From positions 62,001-126,000 of the forward strand of contig CAWGPY010000005.1 in the NCBI GenBank assembly GCA_963824595.1: 64,000 bases of DNA, given 5' to 3'. Position numbers and translations under genes: made by a program. Origin of the DNA: Cybelea sp963824595. Its GTDB lineage: Bacteria > Vulcanimicrobiota > Vulcanimicrobiia > Vulcanimicrobiales > Vulcanimicrobiaceae. How positions within the stretch are numbered: the first letter of the stretch is position 1; each line of letters opens with the position of its first letter. Under the pieces are notes generated by a model. The model was not told the origin of the DNA. It worked only from the letters and a program-made list of their open reading frames with translations, and searched no databases. Shown one piece after another: positions 25,810 to 35,360 of this stretch.

Positions 25810-27237
25810 TTGGCGCGAGCCGGCCTGCTAAGACGGCTCTTCGCCCGTCAGCCGATCGGGTGGACGGCGTACGGCGAGTCCGGTCCGAGGCTGCGGCGCA
25901 TCCTGGGGTGGCCGGCGCTTACGGCGATCGGGCTCGGCACGATGCTGGGCGGCATCTTCCCGACCATCGGGGCCGGCGCCCACGCCGCGGGGCCCGGCGT
26001 CGTTCTCGCGTACGTGCTCTCGGGATTGGTGAGCCTCTGCGTCGCCCTCTGCTATGCGGAGTTCGCCTCGATGGTCCCGGTCGCGGGCAGCGCGTACACG
26101 TACGCGTACGCGACGCTCGGCGAAGTGATCGCGTGGATCATCGGCTGGGATCTGATCCTGGAATACGGCCTGTCGCTGGCGCCGACGGCGTCGTCGCTCT
26201 CCGATTACTTCCAGCACATGCTGGCGAACGTGGGCGTCGTCTTTCCGGCGTGGGCTCAGACCGCGAACCTTGGAGGCGGGCACGTCCAGGTTGACGTCTT
26301 CGCGGGTCTGACGACGCTCGCGGTCGCCGTGCTCGTCGCCGTCGGAATTCGCGAATCGGCGGGAGTCAACGGTGCGCTCGTCGTCGTGCAGATCGTCGCG
26401 ATGCTGGTCTTCATCGCGGCTGTGGCCCACGCGATCAATCCAGCGAACCTGCATCCGGTCGCGCCGTTCGGCTATCACGGCGTGATCGCGAGCACCGCGC
26501 TGGTGTTCTTCGCGTACATCGGCTTCGACACCGTGACGGTCGCGTCGGAGGAGGCGACGCGGCCCGAGCGCGACATCCCGATCGGCATCATCCTCGCGCT
26601 GACGCTCGGCGGTATCCTCTACGTGGCGCTCACGCTCTGCACGGTGGGAGTGCTGCGCTTCGACCGCCTCTCCGACGGCGCGGCGATGCTCGACGCGCTC
26701 GGTTCGGTGAGCAAGAGCCACACGCTGTATTGGATCGTCGCAATCGGCGGGCTGGCCGGAAACGCGACCGTCATGCTCACGTCGCTGCTCGGTCAGGTGC
26801 GCATCTTCTACGTGATGGCGCGCGACCGCATGCTGCCGCCGGGCGTCGCGCGCATTCACAGCGTGTTTCGAACGCCCGCGCGAATGACGCTCGTCACCGG
26901 CGCCATCGTCGCGATCTTTGCCGCCGTGCTGCCGCTCACCGCGCTGTTGAAGCTGGTGAACATCGGCACGCTCGTGGCGTTCGCGATCGTGTGCGCCGGG
27001 GTCTTGGTGCTGCGCGTCGTCAATCCGAACGCGAAGCGACCGTTCCGCGCGCCGCTCTTGCCGCTCTTCTCGATCGCCGGCGCCGTATCGTGCCTGTATC
27101 TCGTGACCGGCCTGGAGCTGATGACGTTCAAGCGATACGCGATCTGGTTTGCCATCGGGATCGTCGTCTACGCGCTTTACGGCTTTCGCAAATCGCGCCT
27201 TCGGGACGCGAGCGCCGGCCCCGCAAAGGAGGGTTAG
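25810..27237 (+). CDS. APC-family amino acid permease
   Basis: 475 residues, about 12 helices. Family motifs: LGTMLGGIFPTIGAGAHAAGPGVVLAYVLSG after a basic N-terminus, YAEFASMVPVAGSAYTYAYATLGE, and FFAYIGFDTVTVASEEATRPERDIP. These match the cationic/YfnA-type APC transporters that import amino acids by proton symport. TTG start 4 bases after the previous stop; the upstream part of the open frame overlaps the lipoprotein and is not family-like. C-terminal extension is short and basic. Confidence 0.9.
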   Translation: MARAGLLRRLFARQPIGWTAYGESGPRLRRILGWPALTAIGLGTMLGGIFPTIGAGAHAAGPGVVLAYVLSGLVSLCVALCYAEFASMVPVAGSAYTYAYATLGEVIAWIIGWDLILEYGLSLAPTASSLSDYFQHMLANVGVVFPAWAQTANLGGGHVQVDVFAGLTTLAVAVLVAVGIRESAGVNGALVVVQIVAMLVFIAAVAHAINPANLHPVAPFGYHGVIASTALVFFAYIGFDTVTVASEEATRPERDIPIGIILALTLGGILYVALTLCTVGVLRFDRLSDGAAMLDALGSVSKSHTLYWIVAIGGLAGNATVMLTSLLGQVRIFYVMARDRMLPPGVARIHSVFRTPARMTLVTGAIVAIFAAVLPLTALLKLVNIGTLVAFAIVCAGVLVLRVVNPNAKRPFRAPLLPLFSIAGAVSCLYLVTGLELMTFKRYAIWFAIGIVVYALYGFRKSRLRDASAGPAKEG

Positions 27238-27264
27238 CGGCGGCCCCCGCGGGAACAGCGCGAG

Positions 27265-28263
27265 GTGACCATCGGCAGCGCGGTCTCGGACCGATTCGAG
27301 CTCATTACCGTGCCCCGGTCGCGCGGGGTGCCCTCGTTTGCCGACGACGTCGTGCGCGGCCTGGGGTCCCGGCCCAAACGGCTGCCCTCGAAGTATTTCT
27401 ACGACGACGTCGGCTCCGCGCTCTTCGACGCGATCACGCGACTGCCGGAATACTACCTCACCCGCGCCGAGACCGAAATTCTCTCGCGGTGGGGATGGCA
27501 GATGGTTCGTTTGCTCGACGCGCCGGTGGATTTTCTCGAGCTCGGCAGCGGAAGCGCGATCAAGACGCGCATCCTGATCGGTGAGGCGCTGCGCGTGCAG
27601 ACCGACCTGTGTTACAGCCCGATCGACATCTCGGTCGAGGCCGTCCGCGCCGCGTCGCTCGCGCTCGTCGAGGCCTATCCCCGGCTGCGGGTGCGCGCGT
27701 ACGCCGGCGACTACTTCGACGTGTTGGAATCGCGCGCGATCGCGCCCGAGCGCAAGATGCTCGCGATGCTGATGGGCTCGAACGTGGGTAACTACGAGCC
27801 CGACGAGGCGGCGCTGTTATTGCGTCTGCTCGGCGGAGCGCTGCGTCCCGGCGACGGGCTGTTGCTCGGCGCCGACCTGAAGAAAGATCGCGCGACGCTC
27901 GAGCTCGCCTACGACGACCCCGCCGGCGTCACCGGCGCATTCGACCGCAACATGCTCGCGCGCATCAACCGGGAGCTCGGCGCCGACTTCGATCCACGCA
28001 ACTTCGCGCACGTCGCACGCTACGACGAGCGGCGCGGATCGGTCGACTCGTTCCTCGAGGCGCGCGAGGCCGCGATCGCGACCATCGGCACGCTTGGCTT
28101 GCAAGTCAGCCTTGCGGCCGGCGAGAGGATTCACACCGAATCCTCTTATAAGTTCAGCGACGACGAGATCGTCGGCCTCGGACGCGCGGCGGGTTTTCGA
28201 CCCGAGTCTTCGTGGCGCGACGGAGCCGGGCGTTTCAGCGTTCACTTGTTAGTTCGTGAGTAG
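27265..28263 (+). CDS. egtD: L-histidine N-alpha-methyltransferase (ergothioneine biosynthesis)
   Basis: 332 residues of the EgtD family, which trimethylates histidine to hercynine with SAM. Diagnostic are the N-terminal KYFYDDVGSALFDAITRLPEYYLTR, the SAM loop LELGSGSAIKTRILI (about 91-105), MGSNVGNYEP, and the C-terminal IHTESSYKFS. GTG start with a GAGG just upstream. The usual partner egtB is not next to it: permease upstream, multicopper oxidase downstream, so either egtB is elsewhere or the role differs. Confidence 0.9.
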   Translation: MTIGSAVSDRFELITVPRSRGVPSFADDVVRGLGSRPKRLPSKYFYDDVGSALFDAITRLPEYYLTRAETEILSRWGWQMVRLLDAPVDFLELGSGSAIKTRILIGEALRVQTDLCYSPIDISVEAVRAASLALVEAYPRLRVRAYAGDYFDVLESRAIAPERKMLAMLMGSNVGNYEPDEAALLLRLLGGALRPGDGLLLGADLKKDRATLELAYDDPAGVTGAFDRNMLARINRELGADFDPRNFAHVARYDERRGSVDSFLEAREAAIATIGTLGLQVSLAAGERIHTESSYKFSDDEIVGLGRAAGFRPESSWRDGAGRFSVHLLVRE

Positions 28264-28278
28264 GAGCGGAGCACCATC

Positions 28279-29883
28279 ATGCGGCGGTTGATAGCAATTT
28301 TCGTTGCGCTTGCCTGGCTTTCAGGATGCGGCGGGGGCGCGAGCGGTCCGGCGAATCCCCCGGTTTCCAGCGTGCCGGCCGGCGTGAAGCCGCCGTCGCA
28401 CGACACCAACGTCAACGAGCTGCCGGAGTATCCGGTGGTCAAGTCGGTGCACGGGGTCGCGAAGGTTTCGCTCATCGCCAACATCGACCCGGCGACGGGC
28501 CTGCCGTCGTTTCAATATCAGTACCAGCACGGCGTCGCTCCCACGATCGAGCTCAAGCCGGGCGAGACGATCGTCGTCGACCTGACCGACGACCTGCCGC
28601 CCAGCACGGGCGCCGCCTCCTACATTAACCTGCACTTTCACGGCCTGACCGTTTCGCCCGACGGACACGGCGACAACGTGCTCGGCCTGATGGCCAAGCC
28701 GGGCCAGAAGCTGCACTACGTCGTCCACGTCCCGAAGAATCACGAGCCCGGGCTCTACTGGTACCATCCGCACATCCACGGCCAGACCAGCTATCAGGCG
28801 GGCGAGGGCGGAATGTCGGGCGCCATCGTCCTCGACGGGCTCGAGAAACACATTCCCGGCCTGGCCAAGATGAAACAGCGCGTCATCGTTTTTCACGCGA
28901 CCGGCATCGGCGTGAACCTCGGTCCGCAAACGGCCGGCGACGACATGGACGGCATGCCCGGCATGTCCAACTCGGCGGGCGGCCCGCACGTTCATCCCGC
29001 CGGATCGAACACGAATCCATGCACCTTCAAAGACGGGCTAAACCTGTCGATGAACGGCGCCTACCACCCCGTCATCTCGATCTCGCCCGGCGAGAAGCAG
29101 TTCTTCCGCGTGGTCAATGCGACCGGCCACAAGACGCTGCGGCTCAACGTCGAGGGCGGCACCGAAGAGGTCGTGGCGATCGACGGCTTCGCCTACGATA
29201 CCAATCCGAGCAATCCACCGACCTTCACCGAGAAGACCGTGACGATTCCGCCCGCCGGCCGTGCCGAGTTCGTGGTAACCGGCCCCGCAAGCGGCCACGC
29301 GAAGTTTCGGACGCTCTGCTACAACACCGGACCCAACGGCGACGCCGATCCGTATCTCTACCTCGCCCACATCCAGGCGCCCAAACACCGCGACGGCGGG
29401 GACTTCTCGAAGGCGCCGCTGAGCGTCGGCGAGCCGCTGCCGAGCAACTCGTATACCACGTCGCTGCCGGCGCCGTCGGCGAAGCGCCTCGTGATCTTCA
29501 GCGAGAACAACAAGCCGCACTTCTTCATCAACGGCAAGAGCTTCTCGATGCACTCGCCGCCGATGTTCGTGGTGCACACCGGAACGGTCGAGGAGTGGAA
29601 GGTCGAGAACGTCACCCAGGAGATGCACGATTTCCACATTCATCAGATCCACTTCTTGGTGGAGAGCATCAACGGCAGGAAGCTGACGCACCCGTACTGG
29701 GCCGACAGCGTGATCGTACCGCATCGTTCGACCACCGGTCCGGGCGAGCAGCACAGCGTGCCGGGTAAGGTCGTCCTCTTGATGGACTTCCGCGACCCGA
29801 TCATCCGCGGCGAGTTCGTGTTCCACTGCCACATTCTCGATCACGAAGATCTGGGGATGATGGCGAAGATCGAGGCTATCTAG
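28279..29883 (+). CDS. multicopper oxidase lipoprotein
   Basis: 534 residues. Lipobox LSGC, then three cupredoxin domains. Copper ligands are visible as HFHG (about 118), WYHPHIHG (about 160), HDFHIHQIHF (about 449) and FHCHILDHEDLGMM (about 514), so type 1 and trinuclear sites are complete, with Met as the axial ligand. The Met/His-rich insert DDMDGMPGMSNSAGGPHVH near 219-237 may feed copper. It probably oxidises Cu(I) or phenols at the cell surface. AGGAG upstream of ATG; 15 bases after egtD. Confidence 0.9.
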   Translation: MRRLIAIFVALAWLSGCGGGASGPANPPVSSVPAGVKPPSHDTNVNELPEYPVVKSVHGVAKVSLIANIDPATGLPSFQYQYQHGVAPTIELKPGETIVVDLTDDLPPSTGAASYINLHFHGLTVSPDGHGDNVLGLMAKPGQKLHYVVHVPKNHEPGLYWYHPHIHGQTSYQAGEGGMSGAIVLDGLEKHIPGLAKMKQRVIVFHATGIGVNLGPQTAGDDMDGMPGMSNSAGGPHVHPAGSNTNPCTFKDGLNLSMNGAYHPVISISPGEKQFFRVVNATGHKTLRLNVEGGTEEVVAIDGFAYDTNPSNPPTFTEKTVTIPPAGRAEFVVTGPASGHAKFRTLCYNTGPNGDADPYLYLAHIQAPKHRDGGDFSKAPLSVGEPLPSNSYTTSLPAPSAKRLVIFSENNKPHFFINGKSFSMHSPPMFVVHTGTVEEWKVENVTQEMHDFHIHQIHFLVESINGRKLTHPYWADSVIVPHRSTTGPGEQHSVPGKVVLLMDFRDPIIRGEFVFHCHILDHEDLGMMAKIEAI

Positions 29884-30484
29884 CGAGGCGTTCGGCGAGG
29901 CGCAGCGCGGCATCCGCGCCGATCGCCAGCGCGCACGCCGCGAGGCTTCCCGCGACGATCATCTGCGGCTGGTGCAGCGTCAGGCCGTTGAAGATCAGCA
30001 CGCCCAGGCCGATGCCGCCCACGTAGCCGCCGAGCGTCGCGATCGCGATCATCGCGATCGCGGCGATGCGCACGCCGCCGATGAGCACGGGCAGCGCCTG
30101 CGGCAACTCGACGCGCAGCAGCACCTGCGCGCCCGACATGCCGAGGCCCCGCGCGGCGTCCACCTGCGCGCGATCCACGCCGGCGATGCCGGCGGCCACG
30201 TTGCGTGCCAGCATGAACTGCGCGTAGACCACGAGCGCCGCGAAGACGGGCGCGTAGCCCAAGCCGAACGCCTGCACCAGCACCGCGAGCAGCGCGAGGC
30301 TCGGGATCGTGTAGATCGCGCCGAGCGTGCCGAGCAGCCACGGGGCGAGGCGCGGCCGGCGCGCGGCGACGAGGCCGAGCGGAACCGCGATCGCGAGGGC
30401 GGCGATCAGCGCGACCGTCACCAGCTCGAGGTGTCCCGCCGCGAGCGCGGCCACGCGCAGCGGGTGTGCCGACAGATAGTTCAC
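29876..30484 (-). CDS. osmoprotectant ABC transporter permease (OpuB/ProW-like)
   Basis: 202 residues with about five helices. The EAA motif region is VDRAQVDAARGLGMSGAQVLLRVELPQALPVLIGGVRIA, as in quaternary-amine permeases. GTG start overlaps the ATPase stop (GTGA). Last gene of the four-gene operon; its stop overlaps the convergent multicopper oxidase end by 8 bases. Together with the other permease it forms the channel for import of choline, glycine betaine or a similar solute. Confidence 0.9.
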   Translation of the reverse strand: MNYLSAHPLRVAALAAGHLELVTVALIAALAIAVPLGLVAARRPRLAPWLLGTLGAIYTIPSLALLAVLVQAFGLGYAPVFAALVVYAQFMLARNVAAGIAGVDRAQVDAARGLGMSGAQVLLRVELPQALPVLIGGVRIAAIAMIAIATLGGYVGGIGLGVLIFNGLTLHQPQMIVAGSLAACALAIGADAALRLAERLAR

Positions 30485-31269
30485 GACCGCAGCTGCTCGC
30501 GCCCGCGCTCGAAGTAGCGCCGGTATACGTCGTCGCCGGCGTGCACGAGCTCGCGCACGTACGGCGTCGCGGGGTTCTCGAAGAGCGCGAGCGGAGCGTC
30601 TACCTGCTCGATGCGCCCCTCGCGCATCACGACGATCCGATCGGCGAGCCGGAACGCCTCGTCGACGTCGTGGGTCACGAAGAGCGTGGTCGTGCGCAGC
30701 TCGGCGACGATGCGGACCAGCTCGCGCTGCAGCGTGCCTCGGACGACGACGTCGACGGCACCGAACGGCTCGTCCATCAGCAGCGCTCGCGGGCGGGCGG
30801 CGATGGCCCGTGCGACGCCGACGCGCTGCGCCTCGCCGCCGGAAAGCTCGCTCGGCCGGCGATTTCGATAGACCGCCGGCTCGAGCCCGACCAGCGCCAG
30901 CAGCTCGTCCACGCGCGCGGCGGTCTCGCGCTTCTCCCAGCCGCGCAGCGACGGCACGACCGCGATGTTCTGCGCCACGGTCATGTGCGCGAAGAGCCCC
31001 ACCGCCTGAATCGCGTAGCCGATGCCGCGCCGGAGCTCGACGGGGTCGAGATCCCGCACGTCGGCGCCGTCGAGCGACACGCGCCCGCCGTCGAGCGGCA
31101 CCAGACGATTGACGGTGCGCAGCAGCGTTGACTTGCCGCAACCCGACGGCCCGAGCAGCACGACGAGCTCGCCGCCGGCGACGTCGAACGTGACGCCGTC
31201 GATCGCGTTGCGGCCGGCTCCGGCGTAGCGCACGGTCGCGCGATCGAACGCGATGGCGGCGGGGTTCAA
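30481..31269 (-). CDS. osmoprotectant ABC transporter ATP-binding protein
   Basis: 262 residues. Walker A GPSGCGKSTLL near 40, Q-loop AIQAVGLFAHM, ABC signature LSGGEAQRVGVARA, Walker B ALLMDEPFGAVD and switch VTHDVDEA. The YAIQAVGLF and DEPFGAVD pattern is typical of the ProV/OpuA group. No C-terminal CBS domains, so it is the short OpuBA/YehX-type. TTG start overlaps the substrate-binding protein stop (TTGA). ATP hydrolysis drives import through the two permeases beside it. Confidence 0.92.
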   Translation of the reverse strand: MNPAAIAFDRATVRYAGAGRNAIDGVTFDVAGGELVVLLGPSGCGKSTLLRTVNRLVPLDGGRVSLDGADVRDLDPVELRRGIGYAIQAVGLFAHMTVAQNIAVVPSLRGWEKRETAARVDELLALVGLEPAVYRNRRPSELSGGEAQRVGVARAIAARPRALLMDEPFGAVDVVVRGTLQRELVRIVAELRTTTLFVTHDVDEAFRLADRIVVMREGRIEQVDAPLALFENPATPYVRELVHAGDDVYRRYFERGREQLRS

Positions 31270-32153
31270 CTCGGCGACCCTCGCGAGCGGAGGAAGGCGG
31301 CGGCGACGTCGGCCGGATCTTGCGAGAAACGCTCGACGGCCGCGTTCATCGAACGGGCGGCGCGATCGGTGATGCCGGGCGAGACGGCGTCGAGCACGCG
31401 CGCGATCCGCGGACGTGCGGCCAGCGTCTGCTCGCGCACGACGGGCGCTACGTTGTAGGCCGACCAGAAGTGCCGGTCGTCGCGAAGCACGACGAGCGAG
31501 TCGGTGGCGATCTCGCCGTCGGTCGTGAACGCGCTGGCGACGTCGGCCTTCCCCTCGGCCAGCGCGCGGTACTTCAGCGCGATGTCGTACGTGCGCACCT
31601 CGCCGAAGCGAAACCCGCCATAGAACCGCTGCAGCCCGGGCAGGCCGTCGGGCCGCGCGAGGAACTCCTGAATCGTCGCCAGGCGAAGTTCCGGAGCGGC
31701 GCGGGCCACGTCGGAGAGGGTCGCGATGCGTTTGCGGGCCCCGATCTCGCGCGTCGTGGCGAGCCCCTGCGAGTCGTTCATCGGCGACGGCTCGAGCCAG
31801 ACGATGCCGTAGCGTTGCCGGAAGAGCCGGGCGACGACCTCGTACGCCTTCTTCGGATCGGGGATCGGGGCGAGGTGCAGCACGTCGATCAGCGCGGTGC
31901 CGGTGTACTCGGGATAGAGGTCGACGTCGCCGCGCCGCATCGCCGCCATCGCGATCTGCGTGGAACCGAGATTGAACAGCCGGTCGACGCGCATACCGGC
32001 GCCTTCGAGCGCCTGCGCGTAGATCTCGGCGATGACGAACGATTCCGTGAAGTTCTTCGAGCCGACCGCGACGCGCGAGCCGCGCAGACCGCAACTCGCG
32101 AGCGCGGGAGCGGCGCCGAAGAGCGCGAGCGCGCGCCGCCGCGAGATCGTCAC
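31266..32153 (-). CDS. osmoprotectant ABC transporter substrate-binding protein
   Basis: 295 residues of the OpuAC-type quaternary ammonium binding family: VAVGSKNFTESFVIAEIYAQAL at the mature N-terminus, LYPEYTGTALIDVL, and AFTTDGEIATDSLVVLRDD. The leader SRRRALALFGAAPALASC has consecutive arginines and a lipobox, so it may be a Tat-exported lipoprotein. Separate from the permease, unlike fused systems. GTG start overlaps the first permease stop. Binds choline, betaine or a related osmolyte; exact ligand not deducible. Confidence 0.9.
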   Translation of the reverse strand: MTISRRRALALFGAAPALASCGLRGSRVAVGSKNFTESFVIAEIYAQALEGAGMRVDRLFNLGSTQIAMAAMRRGDVDLYPEYTGTALIDVLHLAPIPDPKKAYEVVARLFRQRYGIVWLEPSPMNDSQGLATTREIGARKRIATLSDVARAAPELRLATIQEFLARPDGLPGLQRFYGGFRFGEVRTYDIALKYRALAEGKADVASAFTTDGEIATDSLVVLRDDRHFWSAYNVAPVVREQTLAARPRIARVLDAVSPGITDRAARSMNAAVERFSQDPADVAAAFLRSRGSPS

Positions 32154-32743
32154 GCGCGCGCCGCGATCCGGCCCGCGGCGCCGAGCGCCGCGTCGGCCGC
32201 GAGAGCGAGGATCGCCACCGCCGCGGCCGCTGCGAAGAGCAGCGGCGGATCGTCGGTCTGCAGGCCGCGAACGATCTCGTCGCCGAGCCCGCCGGCGCCG
32301 ATGAACGTTGCGAGCGTGGCGCTCGCAATGGTCTCCGTCGCCGCCGTGCGCAATCCCGCGAAGGAGACCGGCAGGGCGAACGGTACGACGACGCGCGCGA
32401 AGCGCTGCAGCCGCGTCATGCCCATCCCGGTCGCGGCGTCGAGCGCGGCGGCGGGCACGCCGCGGATGCCGAGATCCACGCTGATGACGATCGGCGGAAT
32501 CGCGAGCAGCGCGAGCGCGACGATCGCCGGCCCGGAACCGACGCCGAGCCACGGGAGCAGCAGCATCAGCACGGCGAGGCTCGGAATCGTTCGGCCGACT
32601 CCCGCCAGCGCCAGCAGCCAGCCGCGAAGCGGGGCCCGCTCGGCGGCCAGGACGCCCAGGGGAAGGCCCGCGGCGAGCGCCAACGCGAGCGAGGAGAGCG
32701 CCAGCGCGAGATGCTGGGCGACGTGAGCCGGCAGGTCGGCCAT
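32150..32743 (-). CDS. osmoprotectant ABC transporter permease (first gene of operon)
   Basis: 197 residues, about five to six helices. GVGRTIPSLAVLMLLLPWLG and the EAA-like AALDAATGMGMTRLQRFARVVVPFALPVSFAGLRTAATETI identify the OpuB/ProW permease family. I choose the ATG giving MADLPAHVAQHL, since 28 upstream codons look non-coding. It starts an operon of permease, binding protein, ATPase and permease, each overlapping the next by 4 bases. Divergent from ppk, with a 66-base intergenic region. Confidence 0.9.
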   Translation of the reverse strand: MADLPAHVAQHLALALSSLALALAAGLPLGVLAAERAPLRGWLLALAGVGRTIPSLAVLMLLLPWLGVGSGPAIVALALLAIPPIVISVDLGIRGVPAAALDAATGMGMTRLQRFARVVVPFALPVSFAGLRTAATETIASATLATFIGAGGLGDEIVRGLQTDDPPLLFAAAAAVAILALAADAALGAAGRIAARA

Positions 32744-32809
32744 GTGAGCCCAAGTTTTTTGCCGCGCGGGAGGCGAAACCCGGCCCCCACCGCTAAGCAG
32801 ACTACGCCG

Positions 32810-34912
32810 ATGATCACCCAGCCGCATACGCAGCAGGCCGCCATCCCCGTCGCGACGCTCGACGATCCCTCGCTCTACATCAGCCGCGAGCTCTCATGGC
32901 TCGAGTTCAACGACCGCGTGCTGGAGGAGGGCCTCGACGCCCGCAACCCGCTGCTCGAGCGCCTGAAATTCGTCGCCATCTACGGCACGAACCTCGACGA
33001 GTTCTTCATGATTCGCGTCGCGGCGATCAAGCAGCAGATCGAGGCGCAGGTCATGCGCCGTTCCGACGACGGCCGAACGCCGACCGAGCATCTCGAGGCG
33101 ATCTCGCAGCGCTTGCGCGGCTCGCTGCCGCAGCAGATGCGCCTGCTCAACGACGAGCTGCTCCCTGCGCTCGAGCGGGAGGGCATCCGCCTGCTGCGAG
33201 TGGCCGAGCTCGACGACGACACGCAGAGCGCGCTGGAGCGGACCTTCGACGAGTCGGTGTTTCCCGTGCTTACGCCGCTCGCGGTCGACAGCGGCCATCC
33301 GTTCCCGTACATCTCGAACCTCTCGCTCTCGCTGGCCGTAGAGTTGGAGGAGGCGACGCGCGACGGCATCGAGCTGCATTTCGCGCGCGTGAAGATTCCC
33401 CAGACGCTGCCGCGCTTCGTGCCCGTCGAGGGCGGGGCGCCCGGCGAGCGGCGCTTCGTGCTGCTGGAGGATCTGATCGCCCACCATCTCGACGGCCTGT
33501 TCCCCGGCATGCACGTCCGCGACTCGTATCTCTTCCGGGTGACGCGCGACGCCGATCTCGACCTGCAGGAAGACGAGGCCGACGACCTGTTGCGCGCCAT
33601 CGAATCGGAGCTGCGGCGCCGGCGCTTCGGCGAGCCGGTGCGCTTGGAGATCGAGCGCGGTATGCCGGAGTACATGCGCGACTTCCTCTTCAACTCGCTC
33701 GAGCTCGAGCCCGTCGATTGCTACGAGATCGAGGGCATGATGGCCCTGAGCGATCTGTGGCAGATCGTGAACCTGCCGGGGTACGAAACGCTGCGCGACC
33801 GGCCGTTCATGCCGGCGATCCCGAAGCGGCTGATCGGCGAGAGCGACGTCTTCGCGCAGATCCGCGAGGGCGACATTCTGCTGCATCATCCCTACGACTC
33901 GTTCGATCCCGTGATTCAGTTCGTGCAGCAGGCCGCCGAAGACCCGAAAGTGCTCGCCATCAAGGCCACGCTGTATCGGACGTCGGGCAAGAACTCGCCG
34001 ATCGTGCGCGCGCTGCTGACCGCGGCGGAGAACGAGAAGCAGGTTGCGGTGATCATCGAGCTCAAGGCGCGGTTCGACGAAGAGAACAACATCGAGTGGG
34101 CCAAACGCCTGGAGCGCGCGGGCGCGCACGTCGTCTACGGCTTCGCCAATCAAAAGGTGCATGCGAAGACGCTGCTGGTCGTTCGGGAAGACGAGGACGG
34201 CCTGCGCCGCTACATGCACTTCGGCACCGGAAACTACAACGAGAAGACGGCGCTGCTCTACACCGACCTGAGCCTCTTCACCGCGCGGCCCGAGCTAGGG
34301 ACCGACGACACGCAGCTCTTCAACGCGCTCACCGGATTCTCGAAGGTCACGGACTACGAAGACCTGTGGGTCGCGCCGGTCACGTTCCACCGCGAGCTGA
34401 TCGCGCGCATCGACCGCGAGACCGAGCACGCGCGCGCCGGCCGGCCCGCGGGCATCCGCGCCAAGATCAACGCGATCACCGAGGGCGACGTCGTCCGCGC
34501 GCTCTATCGGGCGTCGCAGGCCGGGGTGCCGATCGACCTGATGGTGCGCGGCATGTGCGTGCTGCGGCCGGGCGTTTCGGGCGTCAGCGAGAATATCCGC
34601 GTGCGCAGCATCGTGGGCCGCTTCTTGGAACACTCGCGGATCTACGTGTTCGAGAACGGCGGCGACCGCGAGACGTTCATCGCGAGCGCCGACTGGATGG
34701 GGCGCAATCTCGACCGGCGCGTGGAACTGGCGGTTCCGGTGCTCGATCCGGTGGTGGCCGAAACGATCGCCGCGCACATCCTCACCGTACTGCTCGCCGA
34801 CAACGTGAAGAGCCGCGAGCTGCAGGTGGACGGACGTTACAAGCGGCTGATGCCGGGTTCGGGCGAGATGCCCATCGACGCGCAGCGCGTGTTCCTCACG
34901 CAGGCGTCCTAG
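32810..34912 (+). CDS. ppk: polyphosphate kinase 1
   Basis: 700 residues, standard PPK1 length. N-terminal ISRELSWLEFNDRVLEEG, the phospholipase-D-like catalytic motifs with the phosphorylated His in VHAKTLLVV (about residue 451), HFGTGNYNEKTALLYTDL, and the C-terminal HSRIYVFENGG. It reversibly makes polyphosphate from ATP for phosphate and energy storage. ATG start; the longer frame upstream runs into the divergent permease. The 3' end overlaps the EVE gene by 17 bases. Confidence 0.95.
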   Translation: MITQPHTQQAAIPVATLDDPSLYISRELSWLEFNDRVLEEGLDARNPLLERLKFVAIYGTNLDEFFMIRVAAIKQQIEAQVMRRSDDGRTPTEHLEAISQRLRGSLPQQMRLLNDELLPALEREGIRLLRVAELDDDTQSALERTFDESVFPVLTPLAVDSGHPFPYISNLSLSLAVELEEATRDGIELHFARVKIPQTLPRFVPVEGGAPGERRFVLLEDLIAHHLDGLFPGMHVRDSYLFRVTRDADLDLQEDEADDLLRAIESELRRRRFGEPVRLEIERGMPEYMRDFLFNSLELEPVDCYEIEGMMALSDLWQIVNLPGYETLRDRPFMPAIPKRLIGESDVFAQIREGDILLHHPYDSFDPVIQFVQQAAEDPKVLAIKATLYRTSGKNSPIVRALLTAAENEKQVAVIIELKARFDEENNIEWAKRLERAGAHVVYGFANQKVHAKTLLVVREDEDGLRRYMHFGTGNYNEKTALLYTDLSLFTARPELGTDDTQLFNALTGFSKVTDYEDLWVAPVTFHRELIARIDRETEHARAGRPAGIRAKINAITEGDVVRALYRASQAGVPIDLMVRGMCVLRPGVSGVSENIRVRSIVGRFLEHSRIYVFENGGDRETFIASADWMGRNLDRRVELAVPVLDPVVAETIAAHILTVLLADNVKSRELQVDGRYKRLMPGSGEMPIDAQRVFLTQAS

Positions 34913-35360
34913 CGAGCTCGAGGACGATCTTCCACTCGTGCGGCATGACCGGCTGCACGGAGAGACGCTGTCCGCGCCGCAGCAACGCCATCCCCACGAG
35001 CCGTGGGTCGGCGCGCATCGCGGCCAGCGTCACGGGGTTGGCAAAGCCCTCGCCGTACGCGACGTCAACCATGTACCAGATCGGCTTCGCCTCGCGCGCG
35101 CGGCCGTCGAAGTAGTCGCTCGCGCGGTCGAACTGCGTGAAGTCGGGATAGGCTTCCCTCGACACCCGGCAGGTGCCGACCGCGGCGGGCTGCGCGATGC
35201 TCGAGTGATAGAAAAGCGCGAGGTCGCCCACGCGCATCTCCGTCATGTTGTTGCGCGCCTGAAAGTTACGGACGCCGGTCCAGGGCGTGGTGCCGTCCGC
35301 CCGGAGCCGTTCGAAGGAGTAGGCGCTCGGCTCGGTCTTCAGCAGCCAGTAGCGAGGCAT
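34896..35360 (-). CDS. EVE domain protein
   Basis: 154 residues, a single EVE domain: MPRYWLLKTEPSAYSFERL at the start, WTGVRNFQARNNM, MRVGDLALFYHSS, and PLxLAAM-like VTLAAMRADPRLVGMALLRRGQRLSVQPV. EVE proteins have a PUA-like fold that binds modified bases in nucleic acids. The ATG overlaps the stop of the upstream lipoprotein gene (TAATG). Convergent with ppk. High confidence in family, none in ligand. Confidence 0.92.
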   Translation of the reverse strand: MPRYWLLKTEPSAYSFERLRADGTTPWTGVRNFQARNNMTEMRVGDLALFYHSSIAQPAAVGTCRVSREAYPDFTQFDRASDYFDGRAREAKPIWYMVDVAYGEGFANPVTLAAMRADPRLVGMALLRRGQRLSVQPVMPHEWKIVLELARTPA

